Shown: positions 43,444 through 59,275, counted from the first letter of the stretch. The stretch is 64,000 bases of DNA from Cucumis sativus (GCF_000004075.3 NC_026659.2:25748272-25812271), one strand, 5' to 3'. The notes: a model not told the origin generated them from the sequence alone. Made by a program: numbers and translations.

Positions 43444-46358
43444 TCAGTTTTTCCTAATTTTTGAAAATGTTCCTGTTTCAGAAAAGTAGGTGCTTTGAGT
43501 GCCGCTCCCTAGCTGGTTCAAATGGGCCTGAGGATTTGACAGCTCGATTCCCTGCAAGGAAAACAAGAAATTCTCGTAACCTTGACATTAAGCACCCATG
43601 CAGTGTCATAAAAAAAAAATACTTCCGAGGTAAAGTTAGAAAACATAGGAGGAGATTAGGAGGAGAACAGGAGGAAAAAAAGAATACTCACTTGTACAGG
43701 AGTAAATGCCAAACTTGAGGTCAGCCCAGACGTAGCACCACTGCTTCCATAGCGTTTTTCCTTGAACCTAAACATAACTCAAAAAGATAAGTAAAAGAAA
43801 ACAGACAAAGAAGCGAAATGGTAGGCTACAACTATCCTTTTCCCCTTCTTTGTAGAAATTACTATTATTAGGATCAGCTCAGCTCAATGACTTGACTTGA
43901 CTTACTTCTTAACAACCTTTGCAGCAAGCTTGCTCTGAGCAGCCGATACACGTAACTTCCCACTCCCAGCCTGACCAAGCATTCCATATCCTTCCCCCAA
44001 TCCATCTCCTGTTGTATAGAGGGAAAATGTTAAATATTTATTAAGAGTATTCTTATTCAGAATCTTCTACAGAAAAAATAAAAAAGAAAAGAAGTTTTTA
44101 TTTAGAATGCTTCAAACAACTTTTCCCCCCATTCAGAACAGTTACCAAAACATAGCTGATATTTGGAAGAAAATGCAACTACTTTATATATGAAACATTC
44201 CTGAAAGAGGACAGACACAAGACTGGCAACGTGACAACTCAAGCTAGTTGAACAACAAAACATTGCATCTCATTCCAATGTGTAACGTGAAACATAGCAC
44301 AAGCAAGACTACAATCCAAAGATTCCGAACAATCTGGATTGACTATTCAGAAATGAAATAATGCTTTACCTAACGAACTCTCTTCAGGCACCCCAAACTG
44401 CATCCTGTTAGCTAGCTTCCTCATCTCCGTTGTTGCATATCTGACAAGGAAAACCATATCAATCTGAATCTATGAATGAACAAAAGGTGCAACAGATCAG
44501 AGCTTCTATTGTTAGGAAGATGAAAGAAAAAAGTAACATAACAGTACCTTTCCTTCATCTTTCTTAATCGACGGCCACCTCTCTTCTTTTTAGGCTCGGA
44601 ATCAGGGACCGGAAGAGGTTTTGGTTGTTTTGCAGGCGGAGGTTCTTGCCATTTTTCAATTTTTTTAAGAATCTCATCTTTGAAGACTCTGCCAGTCTTC
44701 CCAGTAGGATCTCCCATGGTGGAGTCAACTCGTGCTGCAAGTGTTGACTTTGCAGATATGAGCCGACAAGCACGCATCTTCAAAGGTGGAGGTGTTGATT
44801 GGAATATCTCTGTTTGCTCAATATAACCTACTCGAAATTGTGAGGTAGCTGTGGAAAACCCAGCAAGATTTTTTCTCTTTGCACCAAGAAGCTGAACATT
44901 GCAAGCAGGCATCTTAGCTAAAGCAGCAAGACCACCAGCAGTTCCCATTAGTTTTGCTGCAACAGCACTTCCAACTATGGCTGAAAGATTTGGTGCAATA
45001 TGCCCCATTCTACTTTCAACAAAAGTAAGGACCATTTTCTTTGCTGAATCTAAGGCAAGAGCTCGATCACATGCATCAATTGTTTTCTGGAGAATTTCCT
45101 CTGGAAGTGGCTTTCCACTTGTTGTAGATGCTGTGACAGAAACAACCATAATAACAGCAGAAGGTAAAAGTCCTTCTAAATCTACAAGAGTCAAATCCAC
45201 TTCATTTCCAATCTTCTTAACAACTCGAGCATAATCGATTGGATGGTGCACAAGTGATTCAAGCTCTGGAAATTTCAGTCGATATTTATCTCGTATAAAG
45301 TTGTGAATAATAATAATTTCATTCTCAATATCCACTGACAAGGCATTACACTCTACAATCAATTGGTACTCAGGATCATCTTCCAATACAAATCCCTGAT
45401 TTGAGATATTAGAATCCGTCTGCAATGCATCTTCAACTTTCTGTAGTTCAAATCCCAACAAATCCAATCAAAATCACTTCCGCACAGATGGGAAAGGGAG
45501 AAGTATAGTGAGTGTCATTTTTTAACACTAAACATTTAGATGAGAGAAGTTGTGCTTTTAGGAACATCATGGTTTTCAATAGTAGAATAGAAAATGCATC
45601 ATAACGTCCATATATTTTCAAAATCTGCAAGTCTAAATTAATTCAGTGGAGATGAATTGCAAAAAAAAAATCAAATAATTATACAATAACCCAAAACTTA
45701 TCATTCACCGACGGTTAAAATTCTAGACGCGACAGCAGGAAACAAATGTATTCATTGGCTAACCCCTTTCTGTTCAAGCCGCACCAAGGTCAATAAGGAA
45801 ACTTTCATGTGAACTAACCTGCATAATATCATTGTATCTTTGTGTTTTCTGCAGTTTTGATACACTATCCAGATCCTCATAATTAAGGCTTTCTAGGTCG
45901 GCAAGGTCCCCATCAATATCCTCTTCCATATTTTCGGCATCGGCACCTGCTTCACCCTGCAAACATCCAATAACTATTGCCTCAAAATATAAGGTAGATG
46001 GATTCACACTACAGCCAATCAACATAATTGTTACTTCATTTACACAGAGAAGTAAAAAGCCTTTACAAACCTGAAACTTGTCTTCATCAGAGAGTTCATC
46101 AAGATCTGCTAGAAAGGAATCAGCCAAAGTAGCCTACAAACCCCAAGAAAAGAAACTCAAAATTAACAAACAAGATAAATGACAATTCCAAAATATCTAA
46201 CAAGCATTCGAATCACACCATACCAAGTCGACAAGCCTAATGAAAGTACAAAAACAAATAAGTCACTTAGAGTTTACATGCACGAACGTAGCAACTAAAC
46301 TAAACCAGCATACAAAAGAAAAGTGCCGAAATCTAAACGTAAGAAAGTTACTAACCAT
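43444..46358 (-). CDS. PRP31: U4/U6 small nuclear ribonucleoprotein PRP31
   Basis: Eight coding exons (46358-46356, 46133-46071, 45956-45819, 45440-44548, 44440-44370, 44008-43906, 43767-43692, 43551-43444) give 484 residues. PRP31 clamps the 15.5K protein-U4 snRNA complex and ties U4/U6 to U5 in the tri-snRNP. The protein begins MATLADSFLADLDELSD, followed by an acidic stretch. The NOSIC and Nop domains lie in the large exon 4 (HNFIRDKYRLKFPELESLV; IAPNLSAIVGSAVAAKLMG; LLGAKRKNL). The PRP31 C-terminal domain ends STYFSETGTFSKI. The first coding exon is only the ATG, followed by the donor GTTAGT. No other upstream ATG is in frame with exon 2, so this tiny exon is required. Site II-type motifs cluster upstream. 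Confidence 0.93.
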
Positions 46359-46778
46359 TTTCTAAGCTTCGCTAGAAGATTTATAAAGCCTCCCAGATCG
46401 TAAACAATTCGACGCCAAGTTGAAGAACAGCTGAATATCAAAATTTCAATTTCCAGAGTTAAGGGAACATATGTATATATTAAACCTAAAAGGATAAAAT
46501 CATACTCAAATGCTTTCACACAAAATGAAATCCCTAACCTCGGATGAAACTATGTTCTCCAATTTCGAGATGATATTTCACAGCAAGAACGATAATAAAG
46601 AACGCCAATGAAGTCACGAAAGAGCGGGAAAAGCTGTTTAGCGGCTCGTGGTCGACGGAAATTGTAAAGAACAGAGGAGATAAAAATTGAAATGGACGCC
46701 CGTCTTTCTCCGCCGATCGAGTCACCGATCGAGGCAAGATAGCCGATAGATTGGAGAGTTGAGATGTTGAGCCTCCAA

Positions 46779-46821
46779 GGCCCAGCCCAACTCACTGGTG
46801 AGTAAGGGCCTATGAGGCCCA
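46779..46821 (-). promoter_or_regulatory. Site II-type motif cluster upstream of PRP31
   Basis: GGCCCA (46779-46784), AGCCCA (46784-46789) and GGCCCA (46816-46821) read as TGGGCC/TGGGCT on the gene strand, about 420-460 bp before the ATG. Clusters of this motif mark many constitutively expressed plant genes for gene-expression machinery. Confidence 0.5.
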
Positions 46822-46881
46822 ACCTAACCCTACGCTCCTCGGCCCGTCGATTCATTTTGTTCGATCTTGATTTTTGAGGCA

Positions 46882-49800
46882 TTTTAATTTTACTATTAAA
46901 TAATTTTCTTTATTTTTTCCTTGTGTAAAATGAAACAAACCTCCAATTATTTAGTTGATGGTATAAATACAAATGCATTGTCATACCCAATTTTCGTGTT
47001 CATTGTTAGTTCTGAACATAATTATATTAGAATAAAAAGATTTGAACTTTTGACTTTTTGATCAACGATATATAAGTTTAAGAATGATCAAGTTATCAAG
47101 ACTTGTATAACTAAAATTATTGTATACTAAGTAACTTCCATATATCGTAACGTTTATGTATTGTCGACATCAAAATTCGGACAAAGGATACTAAACCCGA
47201 CGTCAAGACAATAATGCTAAATTTATAACTTAGAGAAATATATACTCATCGGTATGTTATGTTAGAATGAACATAGTTTTTCCATAGATAAGAGTGTAAG
47301 TGTAATTGTAATTGACATAGATACAATGGGGTTATATTTTAACTCATCGAGATAGAGCGTGCGAGCGATATCATGTTTGGTATTTACTAGAGTCGACCTC
47401 GACTAAGACTAAAGTAAAACGCTAGCCGTATTTTGGACGGAGATATATCTTCACACATGTGTTTGCAAGTAAAAAGAAAAGAAGAAAAGGCAAGAGGGAC
47501 GAAATTGAGTTTGGGGTGCTTGCATTAGACTTGAGAGAGAGTCAGGAAAGAAGATTGACTAAGTTGGAACGAAAATGAAAGTGGGGTTTATGGTGCACAA
47601 ATATTTGGAAGAATGTGTGTGTTTTTTGGATCTGTAGTTCTCCAAATGCAAGCTATGATTGTGCTTATATACACACAAAAATTCAAAGTGAAATGGTCAA
47701 AAAGTGAGTTCATCAATATATATAACATATTGGACTTAATTGGAGTCCCCAAAATAAAAATCTTCACACTTGCTTTTCCACTGCCCCACCTGACCTCCCA
47801 ATTTCAATACTCCATTTTTCTAATAATGGAGACTCCTTTTTCTCAATGTAAATATCAGACTTTCCTTTTTTCCATATATAATTATCAAGAAAGTTGCAAC
47901 TCCAACTTTTTATTTTATTATTATCAAAATTGACAATACGACTACACTACACTGCTTCACGACAAAACCATCGTTTTCGATAAATTTTGTAATTTAATAG
48001 CTTTTTTATTGATGTGTGAATATGTATTTTTATTCTTTGAAAGTTCCATATCTATAAAGATTTTTTTTTAATTACTAAACTATCTTTTAAATTTTGTTAA
48101 AATGTTAAATGATCAACTTGCTAAACATATTTTTAGAAACCATAAGAATAAACAATAACGACAATAGGAGAACCCTCTTTCAAAATCAGGTACAGTCACC
48201 TTAAAAACAAAAAATCTCACAATTATCTACTACTGCTAACTTATAACATCTGATCTCTTCGACTCTGCACCAACCCAAGTAAGGTGGTGCGCTACACCGT
48301 TACAAAAACGACTTGATCAATACTTGAAGCTAACACAAAAAGAAAATGTTGAAAACTATTCTTAGCTTTAATTAAGGGTCAAACTTGGTATGTTTTGCAC
48401 GCTTTATTGAAAATGGTTAGATTGAAGTGTTTCAAAGACAAAACAATAAAGTGATTAAATATTATCTCAAGATTGGTAAGGATCTTCAAGGAACGGAAAT
48501 GAGATTATCAAATCATTTGTTTATTTTATTTTTTAAGTATCAAATCATTAGTTTGGACATACATTCATTTTTTAAGTATCAAATCATTAGTTTGGACATA
48601 CATTCAAAACCTTTCATTATGATTGATCTTTTGTATAAACGAGTGGAAAAAGTTGGATATCACATAGTCAATAAATGTATTAGAGCCACTTGAGGAGAAC
48701 ATAATATTTGCAACCATAATGCCTTTTGCTTTTCTTCAGCACAAAAGTATATGCTGTTGTGATTTAAAGCATTCAAACCATTTCTTTTGTGTTTAAGAAT
48801 AAGAATAAAGAATAATAGGGTTATTAAGAATAAGAATACCTTTTGTTTTATTAAAAATAAGTCATCGAACTTTGAGGATAGGGAGAGGAATTGACGAGAT
48901 GGAATCGTTGTTTGACTCAAGAAGTTATTAAACATGTTAACATCAATTCTTTATTATTTATTAACTACTTGCATCAAGATCTAGCTTTCCCGTGTGATAT
49001 TTTTTGTTCACATCAAGTCAAAGAAAATTTTTTGGTACGGTTTGGACCTTTCCTAAATAGGATGATGTTTTTTTGTCAGTACCTCAGGTTTTTCTCTCAA
49101 ATTTTAATATATTTTCTATTAAAAGAAGGACTACTTGCATGGTGGCTCAAAATCAAACATATGTTCCCTTACACCACTTGTTTTGATATAACGTTTGACC
49201 ATGAGTATTAACGAGCTTTTAGAAATTCTAACATTATAATAAACCAAAATATAAATAATTTTCTTTCATATAAGAGTTTTCTTTTATTGGTTTTGAGTGC
49301 TAGGAGGATTTAGAAAGTTGAAAAATGAGCCTATATATATATATACATAATTTTGTGACATTTTAAAACTAAAAAAAATAGTGAAACTATTTACAAAATA
49401 CACTCAAATTCATCTAAAAATCTTTAGTCTATTGATTAATTTGTTTGAGTATATTTCAACGTTTTGTTATTTGTGAAAAATTTTATATTTTTGTTTGTTT
49501 TATCAATTCTTTAAAGAAAATAATAAAAAATAAACGAAGAGGCTATTATTGTCATTGAGTTCTTTTTAAAAGGGCTGACGTGTAATTGTGTGGATGAGAG
49601 TTGTTTTGTTTTGTTTTTTTTCTTTTTTTGTTTTTCTAATATTAACATTGTGTGTAGGAAATTCAAATTCCAATAAATATCCAATAGTTTTCTCTATGTC
49701 CAAGTTTTATTTATTTACTTACTTTTTTTTAGCAACCCATGTTTGCAATTTTGATTTGGACTATTTTTCAAATTACAACAAAAATAAGTATAAATTCTTG

Positions 49801-51153
49801 AATAATCGATTACCGTCTTATTACCAATTATCGTGAAATTTATCAATTTTATAATATAATAAAAAATGTGTTATGAGCTGTTTTTTCTGAATTTGTTGTC
49901 ATCTAATGCAATTTTTTTAAAAAAGGTAAATAAGATAATTTATAAAAATATACTACATGATATCGATAGGTTATTTTTATCAATCTCGCTAACATGAATG
50001 TCTATCATTGATATAATCTAAAATACTGTTATATTTTATAAATATTTTATTTTTTTTCATCGTATTTGAAAACGTGTGTGCATATATATAAGTGTTAATT
50101 TTTATATTAGATGCTTTTTTATAGCTTTCTATTAAAGATGTCTTTGAAAATCAAAAGGGGTTTAAATAGTCAATAACATGTCAAACGTGTCCAATAGTTT
50201 TTATAAAAAATTTATTTAATAGATCATCAAAATTTCAAAATGGTGTCTAATAAACTTTTAAATTTTGTATCAATGGATCTTCAAAAATACTTTTATTGTT
50301 AAATTTTGAATTTTACACCTTCACAAATATACCAAATAAAATATCCGATTTAGATATGAAAAATACATAAATAAATTTAATGAAAAAAGACTTAAGTTCG
50401 AATCATTCACACAAAATCTTCTAATTTAAATAAATAAATAAAAACTCATATATATACTAAAAGATTGGTAAAGGTAAAAGAAAAAAACCATACTTTTAGT
50501 TTTACCGATTTTAATCAATATATTTTATTAAAACATTGATTTTTAATATTCTAAACAAATTACCAAATATTTTGTTAATTTTTTCTATATCAAAATACTT
50601 ATTTAATTTCAAAAATATCATATTAGATGTATAGTTCTTTTTTGTGTTTTCAAATATAGTAAAATAAACGGATCTATTTATAAGTTACCAAAACTTCATA
50701 GTATGATAATATGAATTTTTTTTAGTTTTTTAATTATATGTTTGTAGATAGTCTTAATTTTTTATTATTCATAACAATTTTTATATAGTTTAATCATAAG
50801 AGTAAAATTAAAGTTTTTGATGAGTCAAATTTACACTAAAGTTTTTGGAAGTTTATGAAAATTTCGAACACATATTTTCATGGAAGAACGTGATTGTAAA
50901 AAGAGAAAAAGAGAAAAAACATAAATCAATGGCAGTAAAAAATAGAAAAAGAAAAAAGAAAAGGGAAAATCGAGATTTGATTTCCCTTCCAAGGCGAAGC
51001 CTTTCACGGAACTTTTGGAATTATATAAATGGAGGAAGAATCGAGTAATATTGTTCAGTGCTTACATCCAAACGAAACGGGTCATTCCGAAGCACTCCCC
51101 TCTAAGGCCTTGTATTGGGGTTAGGGATTTTAGCGAATCTCTTCTATTTTCTT
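46882..51153. other. Long AT-rich intergenic stretch between PRP31 and spermidine synthase
   Basis: About 4.2 kb separate two genes that point away from each other. Apart from a 39-bp direct duplication near 48.5 kb, I see only AT-rich sequence and chance ORFs. The last 250 bases, purine-rich, probably hold the spermidine synthase leader. Confidence 0.5.
48530..48607. repeat. 39-bp direct tandem duplication
   Basis: Two practically identical copies of a 39-bp unit containing AAGTATCAAATCATTAGTTT stand head to tail, with that string at 48535 and again at 48574. No gene is nearby. Confidence 0.85.
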
Positions 51154-53419
<2,266 letters not shown>

Positions 53420-56066
53420 ACATGAAAGCATTCCCCCACAACCACAACAGCATCGAAGAATGAAGAAGCAGAAATTTGCTGTGTTGGAGCACCATCCTAT
53501 TTTCATCCTCAACCATGTATGTAATAAGTCAGAGACTTGAATTAGAGTCAAAATGGTCAGTTTTTATTGTGATCAAGGTCATAAAGTTTCTTGAAATTTT
53601 ATTACTAGTAGAAATAGGTTTTGTTTTCCCCAACAATTTTCCCCATCTTTTGTTTTTTTTTCCTTCTTTTCTTTAAATTTGTAATGTGACCTCTGATGTT
53701 CTTCTAGGTTGAATAAATAGGCTAAATTAACATATTTAGCCCCCCTATGTTTGGGTTCTCGTCTTTTCCTCTTATCTTCTCTGGTCGTTTAGACTTTCAA
53801 TTATGTTCTTTGGATCATTTAATATAAATATTCACGATGTGGGAATTTAAAAACTATATCCATGACCATAAGTTGATGGATTAATCAATTTTATATATAA
53901 CACATCTCTTATTTTAATGAATTACACTCTATTTGTCTGGGTTGGGTCAATTGTGTGGTTCATAAATCTGTTCCATTAAAATGAGGGATATTTGTACCGT
54001 TGACCCAACCTTTACTTATAGCTTATAACTAGATTTCACTTAAACAAAAGGTTATAAATCAAGAGATTCAATCAATCATAAAACACTTGAGAGAGCGACT
54101 GATAACCACCTGGGAAAGTAGAGAATAGGTCATCTGTATAGAAACTAATTATCTGTGTCTAACGTTTATTCAACTATGACAACCACAGCTCAATTAGAAG
54201 TTAAATGAATGGGGTCATGTTATTATTTATTTTTTTTTTTTTCAATAATAGGAGGGCTACTAGGCTCATTTTGGTTATTCAAAAGTTTGTTTTTAAAAAA
54301 AGTACAGATAAGTAGAAAGAAAATTAAAATTAACAGAAGAATCTCAATTTGGGGAGTTACCAAACTTTTGTTTTTCTTTGGAAGTAGAATATTGCATGCA
54401 CCTAGAGTCTATATTAGGCGAGCTAGTACTCTATCTAAGGAAGTTAGGTTGAATGGCTTGACAAGTGTTTGAATCTATTCCTTACCCAAACAAGCTAGGA
54501 AACTGTGCTACTCTACTTTACACCTTTTGTCACCGCCAGCTCTTGTGGCCTTCTTTAAATTTTGAACCATACATAATTTCAAGAAATTAAGTAGAATTAA
54601 TATAAATATATGTACTATGTTCAAATGGTAGTAAAAGAAAACGTATTTTAAAATTTCAATTTGGTGTATTCTCACTTTTATATACAATAGAACTTTATTA
54701 AAATGCTCAGTCTTTCAGCTGCATTTTCAACTAACAAGAATTGAATAATTTTTCGAACACCCATGATCCTTTATTTTTTGAACAATTTACCTAAAAAGTT
54801 GTTCCTAATATCATAGAATAAAGAAAAAGGTCTTTATATGTATCAATCGTATCGTTATCTTCGAATGAAAAAAGAAGATAGTACCCAAATTATTGATGAG
54901 GGAATTAAGTGAATCAACCTCTTGTTGATAGAGATAAATGGGGAACACTTCCAATTATCATCAAATTGAATATATATGTTATATATATTAGATTAGATTA
55001 TCAAAATGAGGTTAAAACACAAAGTATTTAAAACCAGGTGAAAAAAAAAAAATCGGACGCTGAAAAGCTTACAATATTATTTGAGAATAGTGCGTTAAAG
55101 AAGATAACCTCACAATAAAACCAAATAATGAGGAATCTCTAATTAAAAATGGGGTCTCAAATGTATATTTCTCTATGCAAAGAACAAACAAGAAACAATC
55201 AGAGAATATATAAATAAGCAGCCACCACAAACTAATGAGAAGAAGACAACAGTGGCGGTGGTCTAACCTAAGGAGAAGTGTGATTGAAGGAAGCATTACT
55301 ATAGTGAAAGGTAGGTTGGTGGAGCAGGGGCAGAAGAGTTGGGGAGTGCAATAAACAAGTTGTGAAGCTCACAAGATGCCGAAGCTATAAAACGAGTAGA
55401 ATCTCTCACGATAGTTTCGTGCAATGTAATAGAAGGAGCTCGTAAAACGTTGATAGGCGAGAGAGAAGATGATGAGCAGAAAATCACATAAAAACAGCTT
55501 CATCTTCTTCAACCACCTAAAAAGAGGATTTAACAATATAGGCAGCCTTCTTGCAGAAGAGTGCAATACAAACAGCATGCAACCAGTTGTAGAAACAAGA
55601 AGATGATTGAGGAGCAGAGCAGATATTGAGAACCGTAGTGAAGCACTAAGATGCCATATTAGCCGAAAATCACACCTCAAAAGAACATGAAAGAAAAAAA
55701 AAACAGCCAACAGATAAATCTTTAGGATCGTCCAATGAAAAAGAAATATTGATAAATAGACAGAAAGGTTATATATAAGAACTCTAGGTAGTAGATATAA
55801 TTTTGAAAGCAAGAAAGAAACCTCCGAGTTTCAGCGAGGGGGCGGAAGAGAGCCAACAACAAAATGGTGCCAGACAGAACCCCATTTCATGGCTTAAAAC
55901 ACTTCGTAGACACCCATCCAAATCCAGGTTTCAAAGAGAACCAATTGTCAGACGAACTTAACTACATGATTCCGGTTCACTCCACAATTCCCTATTAGAA
56001 CTACAGTATAGCAGAAACACCATCATCTAAGTTCTACCAGCACAGCATCCAGCCTTGATTCCAGCA
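53420..56066. other. Convergent gap between spermidine synthase and the RSZ gene
   Basis: The spermidine synthase 3' untranslated region covers about the first 300 bases. The part at 55060-55900 is T-rich and less repetitive when read on the minus strand, downstream of the RSZ stop. It could be a long 3' untranslated region, an alternative 3' exon, or a non-coding transcript. I find no convincing coding frame in it. Confidence 0.4.
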
Positions 56067-58875
56067 TCAATCTCTGCAATAATGATTAACATAAAACTCT
56101 CAGATAAAATAACAGAAGTTTGGAATTTATTGCTCAATCAAGTATGATTTTGACAGGCATTTGTGGTAGAGAATCATTCACTGCTCAATTTGTAGAAATG
56201 TTATAGGCCTCATAATGAAAACACATGCCAGAAGGGTAAAACGCTAAAGAATGCCTTATTAGTTAAGGGAGAGATCAGTGATGGCCTGAAATGAAAACTT
56301 CAAAAGCACCATTGTCAGTGCCTTCCAAGTAGCCTCGTTCCACAGCACTAATTCCCAATGATTAGCCAAGGCCCATCACCCATGTGGCCATGTGCACAAA
56401 ACAACCTATCTAAGCCAATTACTCTCTCCTCTCAGTAACTAAACAGTTTTTGTGAATAATTCTCATGACTTGGAAGCAAGGCATACCCATTAGCATAAGG
56501 TGAAGCACGACGAGCATGACGGTATGGAGGAGATCTGCTGTAGCTACGACCACGCTTAGGAGGTGTAATGCTGCGACGTCGTGGGGATCTTTTACCACGA
56601 GGACTGTTACTCCTACACAAGAAAAGGGAAAGAATTGATAGAACATCAAGACCTAAACTATATACAAGACTAAACCACCTGTTGATTTGACATCAGTTAG
56701 ACAAAATTGGCGTGTATAAAAAACACAAACAGCTTTAACACACCTGCGGCCATATCTTTCATAGCTTGGACTCCGACGACGCCGAGGAGAAGGACTACGA
56801 CGCAGACCACCTCCAACACCTCGTGAGCCCCCACGTGAACGGCATTCACGAGCAAAATGTCCAGGCTCACCACATTCATAACATTTCAAATCATCACCAC
56901 CACCACCACCACCACCACCACCACCACGGCCACGACGACCACCACCTCCTCCACCACCTTTAGAGTTGTGAGAAAGCTCCACACGCCAACCATTTTTTCC
57001 TAAAGAAGAAGCCCAAAGAAAAATCACAAATACAAGATAAGATAGAAGAAAAGTTTAACCAGGCACAAGACTTCCACACTGTAGAGGAGAAAGCATCTTG
57101 ATAACTCATTTGACTTCTCTCATTTTCAAAGTATGCTTCATAACATGGCAATATCTGACTTGTTCCATAGCACCTTTGAAAAGTTGACAACCAAGGAGTT
57201 GAAAGACTAGACTTCCAACTTGCAACACTTGTTGAAGCACGAAGAGATGCCAAAAACAGTGAGCAGCATACCAACAAAAAAAGACAATTGAGAAAATGAA
57301 ACTGAAAGTATGGAAGTAGAGATTAAATTGATTCATTTCATCAAACTTGCACGAGTTAGGGTTAGGATTCAGGGAGCACTTTCAAAGTTTACTGCAGGTA
57401 TTTTGCCCATTATTGAATAAAGTCCATATGAAGACTTGAACTACTAGCCTTCTTAGGCACTATAATCTTCCACACCAAAGAACTTATGTGCTGGTTCGAG
57501 AAAGAATGAATATCAAAAGTGAAATTAAAAATATGATTTTGAATAATGGATTCCATAACATCGAGTTTCTACATCTTAAAATCATGGTAATTCCAAAAAT
57601 CACATTTTTGAAGCATATTGGAGAGATAGGCCCATTCATTACGCTCTTTTCCAATAAGGTGCTTTCTAAGGATAAAGTAACATTTAAAGAATCTACAAAA
57701 GTTCCGTGATGTAATCCAGTTTTGGGGATACAAGTTGATATTAGACTAGATCAATAATATTAATAGGTTTCTAATTCACTGCAGTAATGAAAGCTAAAGA
57801 AAAACCCCTGCTGATAGTTGCTTGATCATATTTTCACTAGTAATCGAGAAAAGCAGGCACAAGCACATACAGCATATATATACAGAGGAAAACATCATTT
57901 GATAGAAGGAATGAAAATTGAAATGCACAATTTGATATTTACAAGGAAAAAAGAAAAATAATACAAAAATCACTTATTTAAAACTGACCATCTAATGCTT
58001 GTATTGCATCTAGAGCATCCCTGCGATCATCAAACTCAATAAACGCATATCCTGGAGGCCTTCTAGCAACCCAAACACTATGTTTTATTCAAAAACAAAT
58101 ACTTCAGTATGCACTATGATACAAAGGAACGAGGAAACAGGAATATCATATCAAATTATAGCAATATATGTTGTAAACTATTTCGATTAAATAACTTATA
58201 TGCAATTAAGGTAAGGTGTAAATATCCTTGCAGCAAAATCTTCACAACAGATCGCAAGGATAGCCATCAGCAAACTTCAGAGCACATATCTCAGAGTGTC
58301 TGCACCCAGTTCTTAAACAAATGACTAACAATAAGGGAAATTTTGATCTTATATGTATAAACCAGCGTCCAATTAGTGAGCTCCTATTGCTAACGGGCAA
58401 AAACTAACCAGACTTTTTATGGTATTCAGTATTAAAACAGACGTAATGACATTCAAAGAGACCAAATAAGGCCATTTCTGCTCTGTTTCTATTACCCTAT
58501 AGATTGCTGAAATGACTCGGATTGGCCAGGTAAAACACCATGAATAGATAGTAAACTGGCGCAAAAAATGCAAGGCTAATACTGAAAAAACCCTTGAAGA
58601 TAATATTTAGCGAAAAAGAAAGCAAACGCAGAATATATAAACCCCAGGATTCCCAACAGACTGCCGATTGAAAGAATCCAAGAACTAAAAATTACACATT
58701 TTCAAATATCTTGCGTCTAAAAGATGCTAATTTAAGAAATACATGTAAAGAATGCCTCGACACAAAACTTTTCAAACAGAAATCACCTCCTAAGAACACC
58801 GAACATTCGAAATTCATCTTCGAGATCCCTCTCCGTAACGCGTGGATCCAGATTACCAATATAAACTCGAGTCAT
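56067..58875 (-). CDS. RSZ21: serine/arginine-rich splicing factor with zinc knuckle, RSZ21/22 type
   Basis: Five coding exons are proposed (58875-58787, 58077-57989, 56999-56744, 56612-56487, 56073-56067), giving 188 residues. RSZ proteins are plant relatives of human SRSF7 that bind pre-mRNA and the U1-70K protein. The RRM covers residues 1-72 (RNP2 VYIGNL; RNP1 PPGYAFIEF). A Gly-rich linker with a run of ten Gly follows. One CCHC zinc knuckle, [14 protein letters not shown], is at 99-112. The rest is an Arg/Ser/Pro-rich tail ending SPYANGD. The last exon is 7 nt of coding sequence. If that intron is retained, translation runs on to a stop at 56432, for 204 residues. I favour the spliced end because its length and SPYANG ending fit Arabidopsis RSZ21 as I recall it. 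A leader intron is likely at 58900-59275. Confidence 0.9.
56895..56927 (-). repeat. Trinucleotide repeat coding for polyglycine in the RSZ gene
   Basis: Eleven CAC units, read as GGT codons on the gene strand, encode most of a Gly run between the RRM and the zinc knuckle. The repeat is in frame, so length changes would lengthen or shorten the linker without breaking the protein. Confidence 0.85.
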
Positions 58876-58899
58876 TGTAACAAATGAGCGAAGAACCGC

Positions 58900-59275
58900 C
58901 TGAAAAACAATAAGATGCTAGTTTAAAAAAACAAATCATCCCAATAAATAAACAAGAAAAAAACGAAGATGAAGAGGAGTTAGAGTTTAATCTAAACAAC
59001 AAATTGGGATGGGAATAATACAACACAACACAACACAACCCACCCAACCCCAGGATGCGAAAGCTGCTACAACAACAAATAAGTCTACACGTGGTAAAAA
59101 TACACACAAAAAGAAGTCTACATACGAAGTATTTCCAAGAGATTATAAAAATGGAAGAAGAAAAAAACAAAATCGAAGGGCTGGTTCAAGGATACATCGT
59201 TGAAAAAAAAAAACAAGAGAAAGAGAGAGAAAGAATTAGGGTTATGCTCATGTTGATCGCGAAGCTGAAGCTCAC
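58900..59275 (-). other. Probable leader intron of the RSZ gene
   Basis: On the minus strand a TTG|GTGAGC donor ends the upstream exon at 59276, and a TTTTTCAG acceptor at 58900 precedes the start codon by 24 bases. The transcript would then begin near 59300-59420. This rests on splice-site appearance and on base composition, which is markedly less AT-rich from 59270 to 59420. Confidence 0.55.

Noticed and set aside
56766-56963. Plus-strand frame ending in a long polyhistidine run
   Set aside because: The His run is the reverse reading of the GGT repeat in the RSZ gene; there is no other support.
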